Below, in pieces: positions 37,640 through 46,252 of a stretch of DNA of 64,000 nucleotides. The stretch lies in the NCBI GenBank assembly GCA_002324875.1, contig NTJG01000006.1:1-64000 (forward strand), written 5' to 3'. This DNA is from Lysobacteraceae bacterium NML93-0793. Its GTDB lineage: Bacteria > Pseudomonadota > Gammaproteobacteria > Xanthomonadales > Xanthomonadaceae. The notes beneath the pieces are model-generated. The model made no database searches and was not told the DNA's origin. It saw only the letters and a list, made by a program, of their open reading frames with translations. Made by a program: the position numbers and the translations under genes. Positions within the stretch are counted from its first letter, which is position 1. Each line of letters opens with the position of its first letter.

Positions 37640-40504
37640 ATGCAGACAACAGAACGCACGTGGGCGCACGCGTATGCGCCGCGTCGGGCAGCGCTGGCCT
37701 GCGCACTGGCTGCGGCACTGGCCGCGTGCGGCGGCGGCTCCGGTGGCGGGCTGGTCCAGGGCCCTGCGCCGCCGCCAGCGGCACCGCCACCGGTGACACC
37801 CCCGCCCGTCACCCCGCCGCCTGCCACACCGCCGCCTGCGGTGGTGCAGCCGCCCAACCCCGCCTACAGCCGCCATCTCGCCGATACGAACACCGGCGCC
37901 GCGCATGCGGCCGGATTCACCGGCCAGGGCGTGCGCATCGGCTTCCTCGACAGCGGCATCAACCGCAATCACCCGGCGCTGCGCGGACGGGTCACGGACA
38001 ACCTGATCTACGTCAACCGCACGACCAACAACACCAGTGTCGACGACGTGGTGGGGCACGGCACCGCCGTCGCGCAGGCGGCCGCCGGGCGGCCGTTCGG
38101 TGCCTGGCCGGGCGGCGTGGCACCGGGCGCCACGCTGGTCTCGGCGCGGATCATCAGCGACAAACCACCCGTCGACGACGGCTCGGGCAACGGCAATCCG
38201 GTCGATGGTGCGCTCGGTCTCGAGCCGATCCATCGCGACCTGATCAACCGCAACGTCCGGATCATGAACAACTCCTGGGGCGGTCTGTATCTGGACAACC
38301 CGGCGGCCGCCACGCCGATTGCCGCCGAGTACCGGCCCTTCGTCGTCCAGCACGGCGGGCTGGTGGTGTTCGCATCCGGCAACGCCGAGCGTGCGAACCC
38401 GTCGGATCTCGCCGCGCTGCCGAGCCAGCAGCTCGCCAACGGCACGCGACCGGGCGCGGACCTCGAACGCGGCTGGTTGACGGTCTCGGCGCTCGCGGAA
38501 GGCAGCACCACACAGCTGGCGAGCTATTCCAACGCCTGCGGCGTCGCGATGCGCTATTGCCTGGTCGCGCCGGGCACCGTGGTGGTCACCGGCACCAACG
38601 ACGCGCCGGACCGGCCGGAGTACTGGAAGTACAACGGCACCTCGCTGGCCGCGCCGCTGGTGTCCGGCGCCGCGGCGCTGGTATGGGAAGCGTTCCCGTA
38701 CTTCGACAACGATCTCGTGCGTCAGACCCTTCTGGGCACCGCGACCGACATCGGCGCCCCCGGTGTCGATCCCGTGTTCGGCTACGGCGCCTTGAACGTG
38801 GGCAAGGCGGTGCGCGGACCGGCGCGCTTCGACTGGGGCGACGTCACCGCCAGTTTCAACAGCGGCACCTCGGTGTGGGGCAACGACATCGCCGGCGACG
38901 GCGGGCTGATCAAGCGCGGCGCCGGCACGCTGCGCCTCGACGGCAGCGCGTCCTATCGCGGTGCAACGCGCGTGGAGGGCGGCACGCTGGTGTTCGCCGG
39001 CCAGGGGCCGATCGCGGGGGCGATCAGTGTCGACACGGTCGGAAGCCTGCAGTGGGCCGGCAGCCTGATCGGCGGCAACGTCCTCAATCGTGGCACCTTC
39101 GCGCTGACGGGCGATACCCGCGCGCGCACGATCACCGGAAATTTCGAGCAGACGGTCACCGCGCGCCTGGCCGTGCCGGTCGGCGCGCCGCTCTCGGTCA
39201 GCGGGACCGCGCGCCTGGCGGGCGAACTGCTGGTGACGGGCGTGGTCAGCGGGTACACCTACCAGAGCAACGAGACCGTGGTCCGCGCCTACGGCGGGCT
39301 CAGCGGCACCTTCGCCAGCCTGGGCCGCGGCCCGGGCGTGTTTCTCGACGCGAGCCTCGGCTACGACAGCACGCGCGCCTGGCTCGACATCACCCGCCTG
39401 GACGTCACGGCGACGGCGATGTCGCTGGCCGGCGCCACCGCGCAGTCGATCGGATCGGCAGCGCGTGTGGAAGGTGCATTCGTCGGGCTGGATGGCGAGG
39501 ATGGCGGCGCGCTCGACACCCCGTTCGCACGCAGCGCCGGCGCTTTCCAGCGCATCCAGGAGGGTGGCGCCGCGCTGGCGGCGCTGGAGAGTCTGTCGGG
39601 CGCGCAGCATGCGTATGCGCTCAATGCCACGCTCGACCAGGTGGACATGACCCGGCGCGCGGTCGCCGGGCGTGTGGGTGACGTTGCGGCGCAGGGTGCA
39701 CGCGCCGGCGCCTGGCAGCAGGCCCTGGGGCAGGGCGGCCAGGGCGGCTTCGCGCGCGAGGGGTTCCAGGTCGACGGCTGGAGCCTGGGCCGCGACCACG
39801 CGCTCGGCAATGGCGTGATCGCCGGCTTCGCGTTCGGCGAACTGCGTGGCGACGGCATCGTGCAGGCGCGCGGCGATCGCAGCCGCGATCGGCATACACA
39901 GGCGCAGGCCTATCTCGCCCGTTCGTTCGGCGACGCCTACGTCATGGCGCAGCTGGGCAGCGGGCGCGTCGAACGCGACCTGCAGCGCCAGCTGTTTGCC
40001 GGCACCGACTGGCAGGGCGTGTCGACACGGTATGCCGGCCACGTCAGCCAGGTGGCGGTGGAGGCCGGTCGACACTGGCGGCTCGGCGCGACCGAACTCG
40101 CGCCCTACGTCGGTGCCGAACGCGTGCATCTGCGCAGCGACGGCTTCGAAGAACTCGGCGGCGACGGCTTCGGCCTGCGGGGTGCGGGCTGGGATGTCGC
40201 ACGCAGCCAGGCCTTGGCCGGCCTGCGCGCGCGCTGGGAGGCACCGGGGTTCACGTTGCACGGCTACGGCGAATGGCAGCACACGCTGGCCGCCAGCGGC
40301 TTCGATCTGCAGGCGAGCTTCACCGGCATCGAGGCCTGGGCGCCGATCGCCGGCCTCGCGCCTGCGCGGTCCGGCGGCATCGCGGGCCTCGCAGTCGAGA
40401 CATGGCTGTCGCCGCGGACGCAGATGGGTTTCGGCATCGACCAGCGCTTCGGCCCGCGCGGCAACGAGCGCATGGCGTCCTTGCGCGTCGCGCACGGGTT
40501 CTGA
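37640..40504 (+). CDS. S8 (subtilisin-like) autotransporter serine protease with lipoprotein-type signal
   Basis: A 954-residue surface protease, ATG 37640 behind GAGAACGAGGG. The signal ends with the lipobox LAAC (Cys30) and GGGSGGG. A Pro-rich linker leads to the subtilase domain: Asp104 (GFLDSGIN), His140 (VGHGTAV), Ser335 (NGTSLAAPLV), the complete catalytic triad. A passenger beta-helix region (residues about 390-600, GAGTLRLDGSASYRGATRVEGGTLVF repeats) is followed by a C-terminal autotransporter beta-barrel (residues about 690-954) ending in LRVAHGF, with a terminal Phe. The protein should insert its barrel in the outer membrane and expose the protease. A terminator follows the stop. 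Confidence 0.93.
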   Translation: MQTTERTWAHAYAPRRAALACALAAALAACGGGSGGGLVQGPAPPPAAPPPVTPPPVTPPPATPPPAVVQPPNPAYSRHLADTNTGAAHAAGFTGQGVRIGFLDSGINRNHPALRGRVTDNLIYVNRTTNNTSVDDVVGHGTAVAQAAAGRPFGAWPGGVAPGATLVSARIISDKPPVDDGSGNGNPVDGALGLEPIHRDLINRNVRIMNNSWGGLYLDNPAAATPIAAEYRPFVVQHGGLVVFASGNAERANPSDLAALPSQQLANGTRPGADLERGWLTVSALAEGSTTQLASYSNACGVAMRYCLVAPGTVVVTGTNDAPDRPEYWKYNGTSLAAPLVSGAAALVWEAFPYFDNDLVRQTLLGTATDIGAPGVDPVFGYGALNVGKAVRGPARFDWGDVTASFNSGTSVWGNDIAGDGGLIKRGAGTLRLDGSASYRGATRVEGGTLVFAGQGPIAGAISVDTVGSLQWAGSLIGGNVLNRGTFALTGDTRARTITGNFEQTVTARLAVPVGAPLSVSGTARLAGELLVTGVVSGYTYQSNETVVRAYGGLSGTFASLGRGPGVFLDASLGYDSTRAWLDITRLDVTATAMSLAGATAQSIGSAARVEGAFVGLDGEDGGALDTPFARSAGAFQRIQEGGAALAALESLSGAQHAYALNATLDQVDMTRRAVAGRVGDVAAQGARAGAWQQALGQGGQGGFAREGFQVDGWSLGRDHALGNGVIAGFAFGELRGDGIVQARGDRSRDRHTQAQAYLARSFGDAYVMAQLGSGRVERDLQRQLFAGTDWQGVSTRYAGHVSQVAVEAGRHWRLGATELAPYVGAERVHLRSDGFEELGGDGFGLRGAGWDVARSQALAGLRARWEAPGFTLHGYGEWQHTLAASGFDLQASFTGIEAWAPIAGLAPARSGGIAGLAVETWLSPRTQMGFGIDQRFGPRGNERMASLRVAHGF

Positions 40505-40525
40505 GTCCGCCACGCGCTCCGGAAA

Positions 40526-40556
40526 CGAGAAGGCCGCCCCGGGGGCGGCCTTCTCG
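40526..40556 (+). terminator. Rho-independent-type hairpin between convergent genes
   Basis: CGAGAAGGCCGCCCC and GGGGCGGCCTTCTCG form a long perfect stem with a one-base loop, between the convergent autotransporter and liuA genes. There is no long T-run on either strand; it may serve both directions. Confidence 0.7.
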
Positions 40557-40594
40557 CTCTCGCGCACTGGCGACATGGTCGCGCGCGGTTGCGC

Positions 40595-41752
40595 TCAGCT
40601 CTTGCCGTCGAACAGCTCGCGCCCGATCAGCATGCGGCGGATCTCGTTGGTGCCGGCGCCGATGGCGTAGAGCTTGGCATCGCGCAGGATGCGGCCGGTC
40701 GGGTATTCGTTGATGTAGCCGTTGCCGCCGAGGGTCTGGATCGCTTCCAGCGCGACCTGCACGGCCGCCTCGGACGCGTGCAGCAGGCAGCTCGCGGCAT
40801 CCACGCGCGAGCTGTGCCCGGCGTCGTAGTCGCGGGCCACGGTGTAGGCGAACGCGCGGCTGGACTGCAGCGCGGTGTACATGTCGGCGATCTTGGCCTG
40901 CATGATGCCGAAGGTGCCGATGGCCGCGTCGAACTGCTTGCGCTCGCGCACGTAGGGCAGGGCGATGTCGAGCGCGGCCTGCATCAGGCCCAGCGGACCG
41001 CCGGTCAGCACCAGACGCTCGGTGTTGAGGCCGCGCATCAGCACCTTGACCCCGCCGTTGACCTCGCCGAGCACGTTGGCGGCCGGGATCTCGCAATCCT
41101 CGAACACCAGCTCGCAGGTGTTGGAGCCGCGCATGCCGAGCTTGTCGAGCTTCTGCGCGGTGCGGAATCCCGGCATGCCCTTCTCGACGAGGAACGCGGT
41201 CATGCACTTCGAACCCGCGTCCTTGCCGGCGGTGCGCATGTAGACGATCAGCACGTCGGCCTCGGGGCCGTTGGTGATCCACATCTTGTTGCCGTTGGCC
41301 ACCCACACATCGCCGCGCAGTTCCGCGCGGCAGCTCATCGAGCCGACCACGTCCGAACCCGCGCCCGGCTCGCTCATCGCCAGCGCGCCCTTCCATTCGC
41401 CGCTGCACAGCTTCGGCAGGTAGTGCTGGCGCTGCGCCTCGGTGCCGTTGGCGTAGAGGTTGGCCACACAGAGATTGGAATGCGCGCCGTAGGAGAGGCC
41501 CACCGAGCCTGACGCGCGCGAGATCTCCTCCATCGCCACCAGATGGGCGAGGTAACCCATCTCGCTGCCGCCGTATTCGCCCGGTACGGTGATGCCCAGC
41601 AGGCCGAGCTCGCCGAGCTTCGGCCACAGGTCCTGGGGGAAGGCGTTGTCGTGGTCGATCGCCTCGGCGCGCGGGGCGATCTCGGTCTCGGCGAAGCGGC
41701 GCACGGCGTCACGCAGCGCATCGAGGTCGTCGCCGAGCGGGAAAGTACGCAT
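40595..41752 (-). CDS. liuA: Isovaleryl-CoA dehydrogenase
   Basis: A 385-residue FAD enzyme oxidising isovaleryl-CoA to 3-methylcrotonyl-Co[52 protein letters not shown] and the catalytic-Glu region [14 protein letters not shown] (in this family the base sits in the [12 protein letters not shown] helix) all match isovaleryl-CoA dehydrogenase. [32 protein letters not shown] is the usual C-terminus. ATG 41752 has GGAG upstream. It is on the same strand as leucine dehydrogenase, which lies 147 bases before it, giving the entry part of the leucine pathway. Confidence 0.95.
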   Translation of the reverse strand: MRTFPLGDDLDALRDAVRRFAETEIAPRAEAIDHDNAFPQDLWPKLGELGLLGITVPGEYGGSEMGYLAHLVAMEEISRASGSVGLSYGAHSNLCVANLYANGTEAQRQHYLPKLCSGEWKGALAMSEPGAGSDVVGSMSCRAELRGDVWVANGNKMWITNGPEADVLIVYMRTAGKDAGSKCMTAFLVEKGMPGFRTAQKLDKLGMRGSNTCELVFEDCEIPAANVLGEVNGGVKVLMRGLNTERLVLTGGPLGLMQAALDIALPYVRERKQFDAAIGTFGIMQAKIADMYTALQSSRAFAYTVARDYDAGHSSRVDAASCLLHASEAAVQVALEAIQTLGGNGYINEYPTGRILRDAKLYAIGAGTNEIRRMLIGRELFDGKS

Positions 41753-41866
41753 GGAATCTCCTGGAGCGGAACGGGGCCGCACGTGCGGCCGCTGCGCATC
41801 ACTGCGCGAAGACGGGAACCGGCGCCGCGCATGTGCGGGTGCAGCATGCGCGACCGCCGGAGACGA

Positions 41867-41888
41867 CGATGGGGCCGAAGCCCCATCG
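41867..41888 (-). terminator. UUCG-loop hairpin after leucine dehydrogenase
   Basis: On the minus strand GATGGGGC-TTCG-GCCCCATC forms a stable stem with a TTCG tetraloop, 12 bases after the leucine dehydrogenase stop. No T-run follows, so it may attenuate rather than fully stop transcription into liuA. Confidence 0.55.
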
Positions 41889-41899
41889 TGTTGTACGGA

Positions 41900-43003
41900 T
41901 CAGCTGCCGCCGCGGATCCGGCCCTGGAAGCGCGGCTGCGCGCGTCCGAGCGGAAGCTTGAGCTTGCCGATCACCTCGATCCGCTCCTCGGCCAGACGAT
42001 CGGCCGCGCGGTAGGTCGGAATGCCGTCGCGCTCGGCGATCTCGAAGATGCGCGTGAGGTTGTGGTAGATCGTGCGCATCATGCGCATCGCACGCTCACG
42101 GTTGTAGCCGTCGATCTCGAGCGACACGTTCATCACGCCGCCGGCGTTGACCGCGTAGTCGGGCGCGTAGAGGATGCCGCGCTTCTCCACTTCGTCGCCG
42201 ATCGCGTTGTTGGCCAGCTGGTTGTTGGCCGCGCCGCAGATGATCTTGGCCTTCAGGCGCGGCAGGGTCTTCTCGTTGACGGTGCCACCGAGTGCGCACG
42301 GCGAGTACACGTCGGCGTCGACGTCGTAGATCTCGTCCAGGCCCACGGCTTCGGCGCCGTACTCGCTGACCGCGCGCTCCACGCGCTCCTTGTTGATGTC
42401 GGTGACGAAGATCTTCGCGCCGCGTTCTTTCAGCAGCTTCACGAACTCGATGCCGACATGGCCCAGGCCCTGGACGGCGTAGCTGTAGTTGCCGACGTCC
42501 TCGTTGCCGAACTTGCGGTTCAGCGCGGCCAGAAGACCCTGCAGCGTGCCGTAGGCGGTGAACGGCGACGGATCACCCGAGCCGCCGTGCACCTGATGCA
42601 CGCCGGTGACGAACTGCGTCTCGCGATAGACGTATTCCATGTCGTTGACGTCGATGCCGACGTCCTCGGCGGTGATGTAGCGGCCGCCCAGCGATTCGAC
42701 GAACTGGCCGAACGCGCGGAACAGCGCTTCCGACTTGTCCGTCGCCGGGTCGCCGATGATCACCGCCTTGCCGCCGCCGATGTTCAGGCCGGCCACCGCG
42801 TTCTTGTAGGTCATGCCGCGCGACAGGCGCAGCACGTCGTTCAGCGCGTCCTGTTCGGACTCGTACGGCCACATGCGCGTACCGCCGAGCGCCGGGCCCA
42901 GCACCGTGTTGTGGATCGCGATGATCGCCTTCAGGCCCACATCCTTGTTGTGGCAGAACACGACCTGCTCGTGGCCGTAGGTGTCGAGGTGCTCGAAAAT
43001 CAT
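41900..43003 (-). CDS. ldh: Leucine dehydrogenase (Glu/Leu/Phe/Val family)
   Basis: A 367-residue NAD-dependent dehydrogenase that deaminates leucine (also valine and isoleucine) to the oxo-acid. The catalytic Lys region is GLNIGGGKAVIIGDPATDKSE; ALGGTRMWPYESEQDAL and the start FEHLDTYGHEQVVFCHNKDVGLKAIIAIHNT are hallmarks of leucine dehydrogenase. The NAD loop is AVQGLGHVGIEFVKLL. Upstream, a -10-like TAAAAT and a perfect inverted repeat suggest repressor control. It feeds the branched-chain oxo-acid dehydrogenase (not seen here) and then LiuA, encoded downstream. Confidence 0.94.
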   Translation of the reverse strand: MIFEHLDTYGHEQVVFCHNKDVGLKAIIAIHNTVLGPALGGTRMWPYESEQDALNDVLRLSRGMTYKNAVAGLNIGGGKAVIIGDPATDKSEALFRAFGQFVESLGGRYITAEDVGIDVNDMEYVYRETQFVTGVHQVHGGSGDPSPFTAYGTLQGLLAALNRKFGNEDVGNYSYAVQGLGHVGIEFVKLLKERGAKIFVTDINKERVERAVSEYGAEAVGLDEIYDVDADVYSPCALGGTVNEKTLPRLKAKIICGAANNQLANNAIGDEVEKRGILYAPDYAVNAGGVMNVSLEIDGYNRERAMRMMRTIYHNLTRIFEIAERDGIPTYRAADRLAEERIEVIGKLKLPLGRAQPRFQGRIRGGS

Positions 43004-43128
43004 TCAAAACTCCGTCGCGGGCGCAGGGCCCGGCACGTGTGGTGGCTGGAGCGGCGAGGGGGCTGAAGCGATCGGCCGGTGCGGCCGGACCGTCGGACAG
43101 GGCCGCGGTGGTGGCGATCTGGGGCGGC

Positions 43129-43173
43129 ATTTTACGCCGGTCATTCCGGAATTGGTTGAAGACGCAACCAATT
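43129..43173 (-). promoter_or_regulatory. Candidate promoter/operator upstream of leucine dehydrogenase
   Basis: A perfect inverted repeat AATTGGTTG-N6-CAACCAATT spans 43150-43173. Read on the minus strand it covers the position of the -35 box for a -10 TAAAAT at 43134-43129, about 125 bases before the ldh start. This layout fits a dimeric repressor site controlling leucine use. The regulator is not identified. Confidence 0.5.
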
Positions 43174-43350
43174 GGCCGGTTCGCCATGCAGATCAATGGC
43201 TTGCAACGGTAGGGCGCCCTGTATTCAGCGTTGTGCGGTGCGGCAAATGCGCGGCTGTGTTCAGTGGTTCGCGCCGACGCGCCTGACCATCTGCAGCACC
43301 GGACACCCGGGCTGCCATTCCCGTTCCTGTCATCTGTCGAATCGACCGCC

Positions 43351-43480
43351 CTGGATTCCCGCCTTCGCGGGAATGACGGGCTGGCGCTTCGGCAACCCAG
43401 GCCGCCGATCGGATCGCAGCCTCAAGGACGTCCGCGCGACTCCGTCATCGCTCGTCATTCCCGCGAAGGCGGGAATCCGG
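43351..43480. repeat. Paired inverted REP-like palindromes
   Basis: GGATTCCCGCCTTCGCGGGA at 43353-43372 and its inverse at 43456-43478 flank about 75 bases. They match the pair at 9659-9818. The gap 43004-43610 holds these repeats and the ldh control region; no gene was seen. Confidence 0.8.
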
Positions 43481-43610
43481 CGCCTCCGCTCTTGTTCACC
43501 CGAACCCACCGGATCACCCGGTCTGCGGCGCCTGAAGGCCCGGCCGGACCGGGCGCGCGTCCGCTGTAGCCCGACGATGACGCGCAACCACGAAGCTGCG
43601 CCGAGCGTTC

Positions 43611-45173
43611 CTACAGCTGCGACTCCACCGGCAACCAGCGCACCACGTTGGCCGTCGCACGCTGGCGGCGGGTGCTGTCGGGCTCGTTGTCGAGCACGCG
43701 CAGCGGCGAGGCCGCGCGGTCGAGCCAGCGCATCCGTCCGCGGTCGTCGAGGAATACCCAGTAGCTCATGTCCGCGCCCACCAGGTGCAGGTACTCGTCC
43801 AGCAGCGCCGCGCCCAGCGCGGGATCGTCGAACAGCACGCCCATCTCGGTGTTGAGGTTGGCCGAACGCGGATCGAGATTGAACGAGCCCACGAACCCGC
43901 GCGAGCCGTCGATCAGCACCGCCTTGGTGTGCAGGCTGGCGCCGCTGCTGCCGAACACGCTGCTCGCCGCCTGGGATTCGGCGCGGCTGCGGGTCTCGAA
44001 CAGGTGCACACCGGCCTCCAGCAGTTCCCTGCGATAGCGGGCATAGCCGCCGTGCACGGCCACCACGTCGTTGGCCGCCAGCGAATTCGTCACCACCGAC
44101 ACGTTGACACCGCGGCCGGCCAGATCCACCAGGCCCCGGGCACCGTCCACGCCGGGCACGAAGTAGGGCGAGATCAACAGCGCGGCGCGCTCGGCGCCGG
44201 TGATCTGGTCCATCAGATGGTCCACCAGCCAGTTCTCGCGATCGTCGCCGCGCCACTTGATCGGCGGGTCCGACAGCACGCGCACGCCCTCGGTCCAGAT
44301 CGGCGTGAGCTCCCGCGAGAAATAGCGGCGCACGCTGGGCGAGACATCCATCGCGTCGAGGAACTTGCGTGCCTCCTCGCTTTCGGCCTCCTCGTGGATC
44401 TGCGCCAGCACCTCGCGGATCGTCGACGGACGCTTGCGGTTGAGCGCGGCGATCGGGATCGCGGCCTCGCTGTTCCAGAAATCGTCGAAGATCGTGCTCG
44501 CCTGGGCCACGGCCGGGCCGAACAGCACGATGTCGAGATCGTGGAAATTGAATTCCTCGGCCGCACTGAAGTATTCGACACCGATGTTGCGCCCGCCGAC
44601 CACGGCCACGCGCCCGTCGGCGATCCACGCCTTGTTGTGCATGCGGTGGTTCACGCCCCAGGCGCGCTGCACCATTTCCAGCAGGCGCAGCACGCCGCTG
44701 CGGTTGCGGAACGGGTTGTAGACGCGCAGCTCGATGTTCTCGTGCGAATCCATCGCCAGCAGGGTGGCATCCATGTTCCCGATGCCCACGTCGTCGAGCA
44801 GGATGCGCACGCGCACGCCGCGCTCGGCCGCCTCCCAGGCCTCGTTGGCGAGCATCCGACCGGTCAGGTCGTCGTGCCAGATGTAGTACTGCAGATCGAG
44901 GCTGCGCCCGGCCTGGCGCGCGGAGATCGCGCGCGCGGCGTAGGCGTCGATGCCATCGGGCAGCAGGATCGCGCCGGTCTGTCCGGGGTGGCGGGCGAGC
45001 AGGGGCACCAGCTCGCGGTCGAGCGGCGTATCGGCCTCGGCCAGCGCCAGTGCGGTGCTCGGCCTGCCGCTCGCCGGCGGCAGCAGATGATCGGCCACGA
45101 AGATGCTGCTGACCGCCATCACCAGCAGCGTGAAAAGGCCCCAGCCGATGATTTTCTTGACGCGCTTCTTCAT
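43611..45173 (-). CDS. Phospholipase D-family protein, cardiolipin synthase C-like
   Basis: A 520-residue protein with one N-terminal membrane helix (IIGWGLFTLLVMAVSSIFVA) and two HKD motifs: HNKAWIADGRVAVVGGRNIG (first) and HTKAVLIDGSRGFVGSFNLDPRS (second). Both keep the catalytic His and Lys. LDLQYYIWHDDLTGRMLANE is typical of the ClsC/YmdC branch. It probably makes cardiolipin from two phospholipids at the inner membrane, although phospholipase activity is possible. ATG 45173 (MKKRVKKIIGW) begins the positive head of the membrane helix; the longer frame to 46157 is rejected. It diverges from a dehydrogenase gene. Confidence 0.88.
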   Translation of the reverse strand: MKKRVKKIIGWGLFTLLVMAVSSIFVADHLLPPASGRPSTALALAEADTPLDRELVPLLARHPGQTGAILLPDGIDAYAARAISARQAGRSLDLQYYIWHDDLTGRMLANEAWEAAERGVRVRILLDDVGIGNMDATLLAMDSHENIELRVYNPFRNRSGVLRLLEMVQRAWGVNHRMHNKAWIADGRVAVVGGRNIGVEYFSAAEEFNFHDLDIVLFGPAVAQASTIFDDFWNSEAAIPIAALNRKRPSTIREVLAQIHEEAESEEARKFLDAMDVSPSVRRYFSRELTPIWTEGVRVLSDPPIKWRGDDRENWLVDHLMDQITGAERAALLISPYFVPGVDGARGLVDLAGRGVNVSVVTNSLAANDVVAVHGGYARYRRELLEAGVHLFETRSRAESQAASSVFGSSGASLHTKAVLIDGSRGFVGSFNLDPRSANLNTEMGVLFDDPALGAALLDEYLHLVGADMSYWVFLDDRGRMRWLDRAASPLRVLDNEPDSTRRQRATANVVRWLPVESQL

Positions 45174-45272
45174 GGTGCGAGGGCCCCTGTGATCGCGGCA
45201 AGCATCGCAGATTCGTGTGCAGACCGTGCGGTGACTGCGATACTCGCGGGCTTCGCATTCCAGGGGCAGACG

Positions 45273-46037
45273 ATGGCGGACATGCCGGATCAGGTGGTGC
45301 TGGTCACCGGTGGGGCACGTGGCCTCGGAGCCGCGATCAGCCGGGCGTTTCTCGGCGCCGGCGCCCGGGTGGTGATCAATTTCCACCGCAGCGCGGACGC
45401 CGCCGCGGCGCTGGTGGACACGGCCGGCGCGCGTGCGTTGGCCGTGCAGGCCGATGTCACCGACCCGGCGGCCATGGGTGCCATGGTCGAACGCGCGCAG
45501 GCGCATTTCGGCGCGCCGGTGACCACGGTCGTCAACAACGCGCTGGCCGATTTCCGCTTCGACGGCGACGCCCGCCCGCAGGCCGAGGCCATCACCTGGC
45601 CGCGCTTCGCCGCGCAGTTCGAGGGCAGCGTGCGCGGCGCGCTCAACACCGTGCAGGCCGCACTGCCGGGCATGCGCAGCGCCGGCGGCGGGCGCGTGAT
45701 CAACATCGGCACCAACCTGTTCCAGAACCCGGTGGTGCCGTATCACGACTACACCGCCGCCAAGGCCGCACTGCTGTCGCTCACCCGCACACTGGCGGCC
45801 GACCTCGGCCCGGACGGCGTCACCGTCAACATGGTCTCGGGCGGCCTGCTGCGCACCACCGATGCCAGCGCGGCCACGCCGGACGCCGTGTTCGACCTCA
45901 TTGCCGCCAGCACGCCGCTGCGCCGTGTGACCACCCCGGCCGAATTCGCCGACGCCGTGCTGTTCTTCGCCTCGCCCTGGGCGCGCGCCGTCACCGGCCA
46001 GAACCTCGTCGTCGACGGCGGCCTGGTCAAGGACTGA
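45273..46037 (+). CDS. Short-chain dehydrogenase, FabG-like
   Basis: A 254-residue SDR oxidoreductase. The cofactor motif is VTGGARGLGAAISRAF; the Arg/Ser in INFHRSADAAAAL suggests NADPH. NNALADFRF replaces the usual NNAG (NNAL), and the catalytic set is Ser-like IGTNLF, Tyr and Lys in YHDYTAAKAAL. The change of NNAG, and the absence of a clear catalytic Ser (GTNLFQN), make it atypical of active 3-oxoacyl-ACP reductases, although related 3-ketoacyl reductases with such sequences are annotated. The C-terminus AVTGQNLVVDGGLVKD is typical. The substrate is unknown. ATG 45273 has GGGGCAG upstream. Confidence 0.82.
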   Translation: MADMPDQVVLVTGGARGLGAAISRAFLGAGARVVINFHRSADAAAALVDTAGARALAVQADVTDPAAMGAMVERAQAHFGAPVTTVVNNALADFRFDGDARPQAEAITWPRFAAQFEGSVRGALNTVQAALPGMRSAGGGRVINIGTNLFQNPVVPYHDYTAAKAALLSLTRTLAADLGPDGVTVNMVSGGLLRTTDASAATPDAVFDLIAASTPLRRVTTPAEFADAVLFFASPWARAVTGQNLVVDGGLVKD

Positions 46038-46252
46038 GCGCCGCGCGGGCTCGACCCGGTCGCTCGGCCCGCCCATCCCGTCGAAGCGTCCCGAGCGCCG
46101 TCGCGCGCGCTGCGATCCATCGAGGCCAGAGTCTCCCGACGGCGCCGCGCACCGCATGCGATGCCGTCACCCCGGCGGTGCACACTGCACCCGGGGGATC
46201 CAGGCCGGCATCCGGTGCCGGTCGCGTTCAACGCAAGGACGGAGGCACCCGC

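Noticed and set aside
43785..45272. Extension of the dehydrogenase frame across the PLD gene
   Set aside because: Antisense to a protein with two HKD motifs; the SDR fold begins at 45273.
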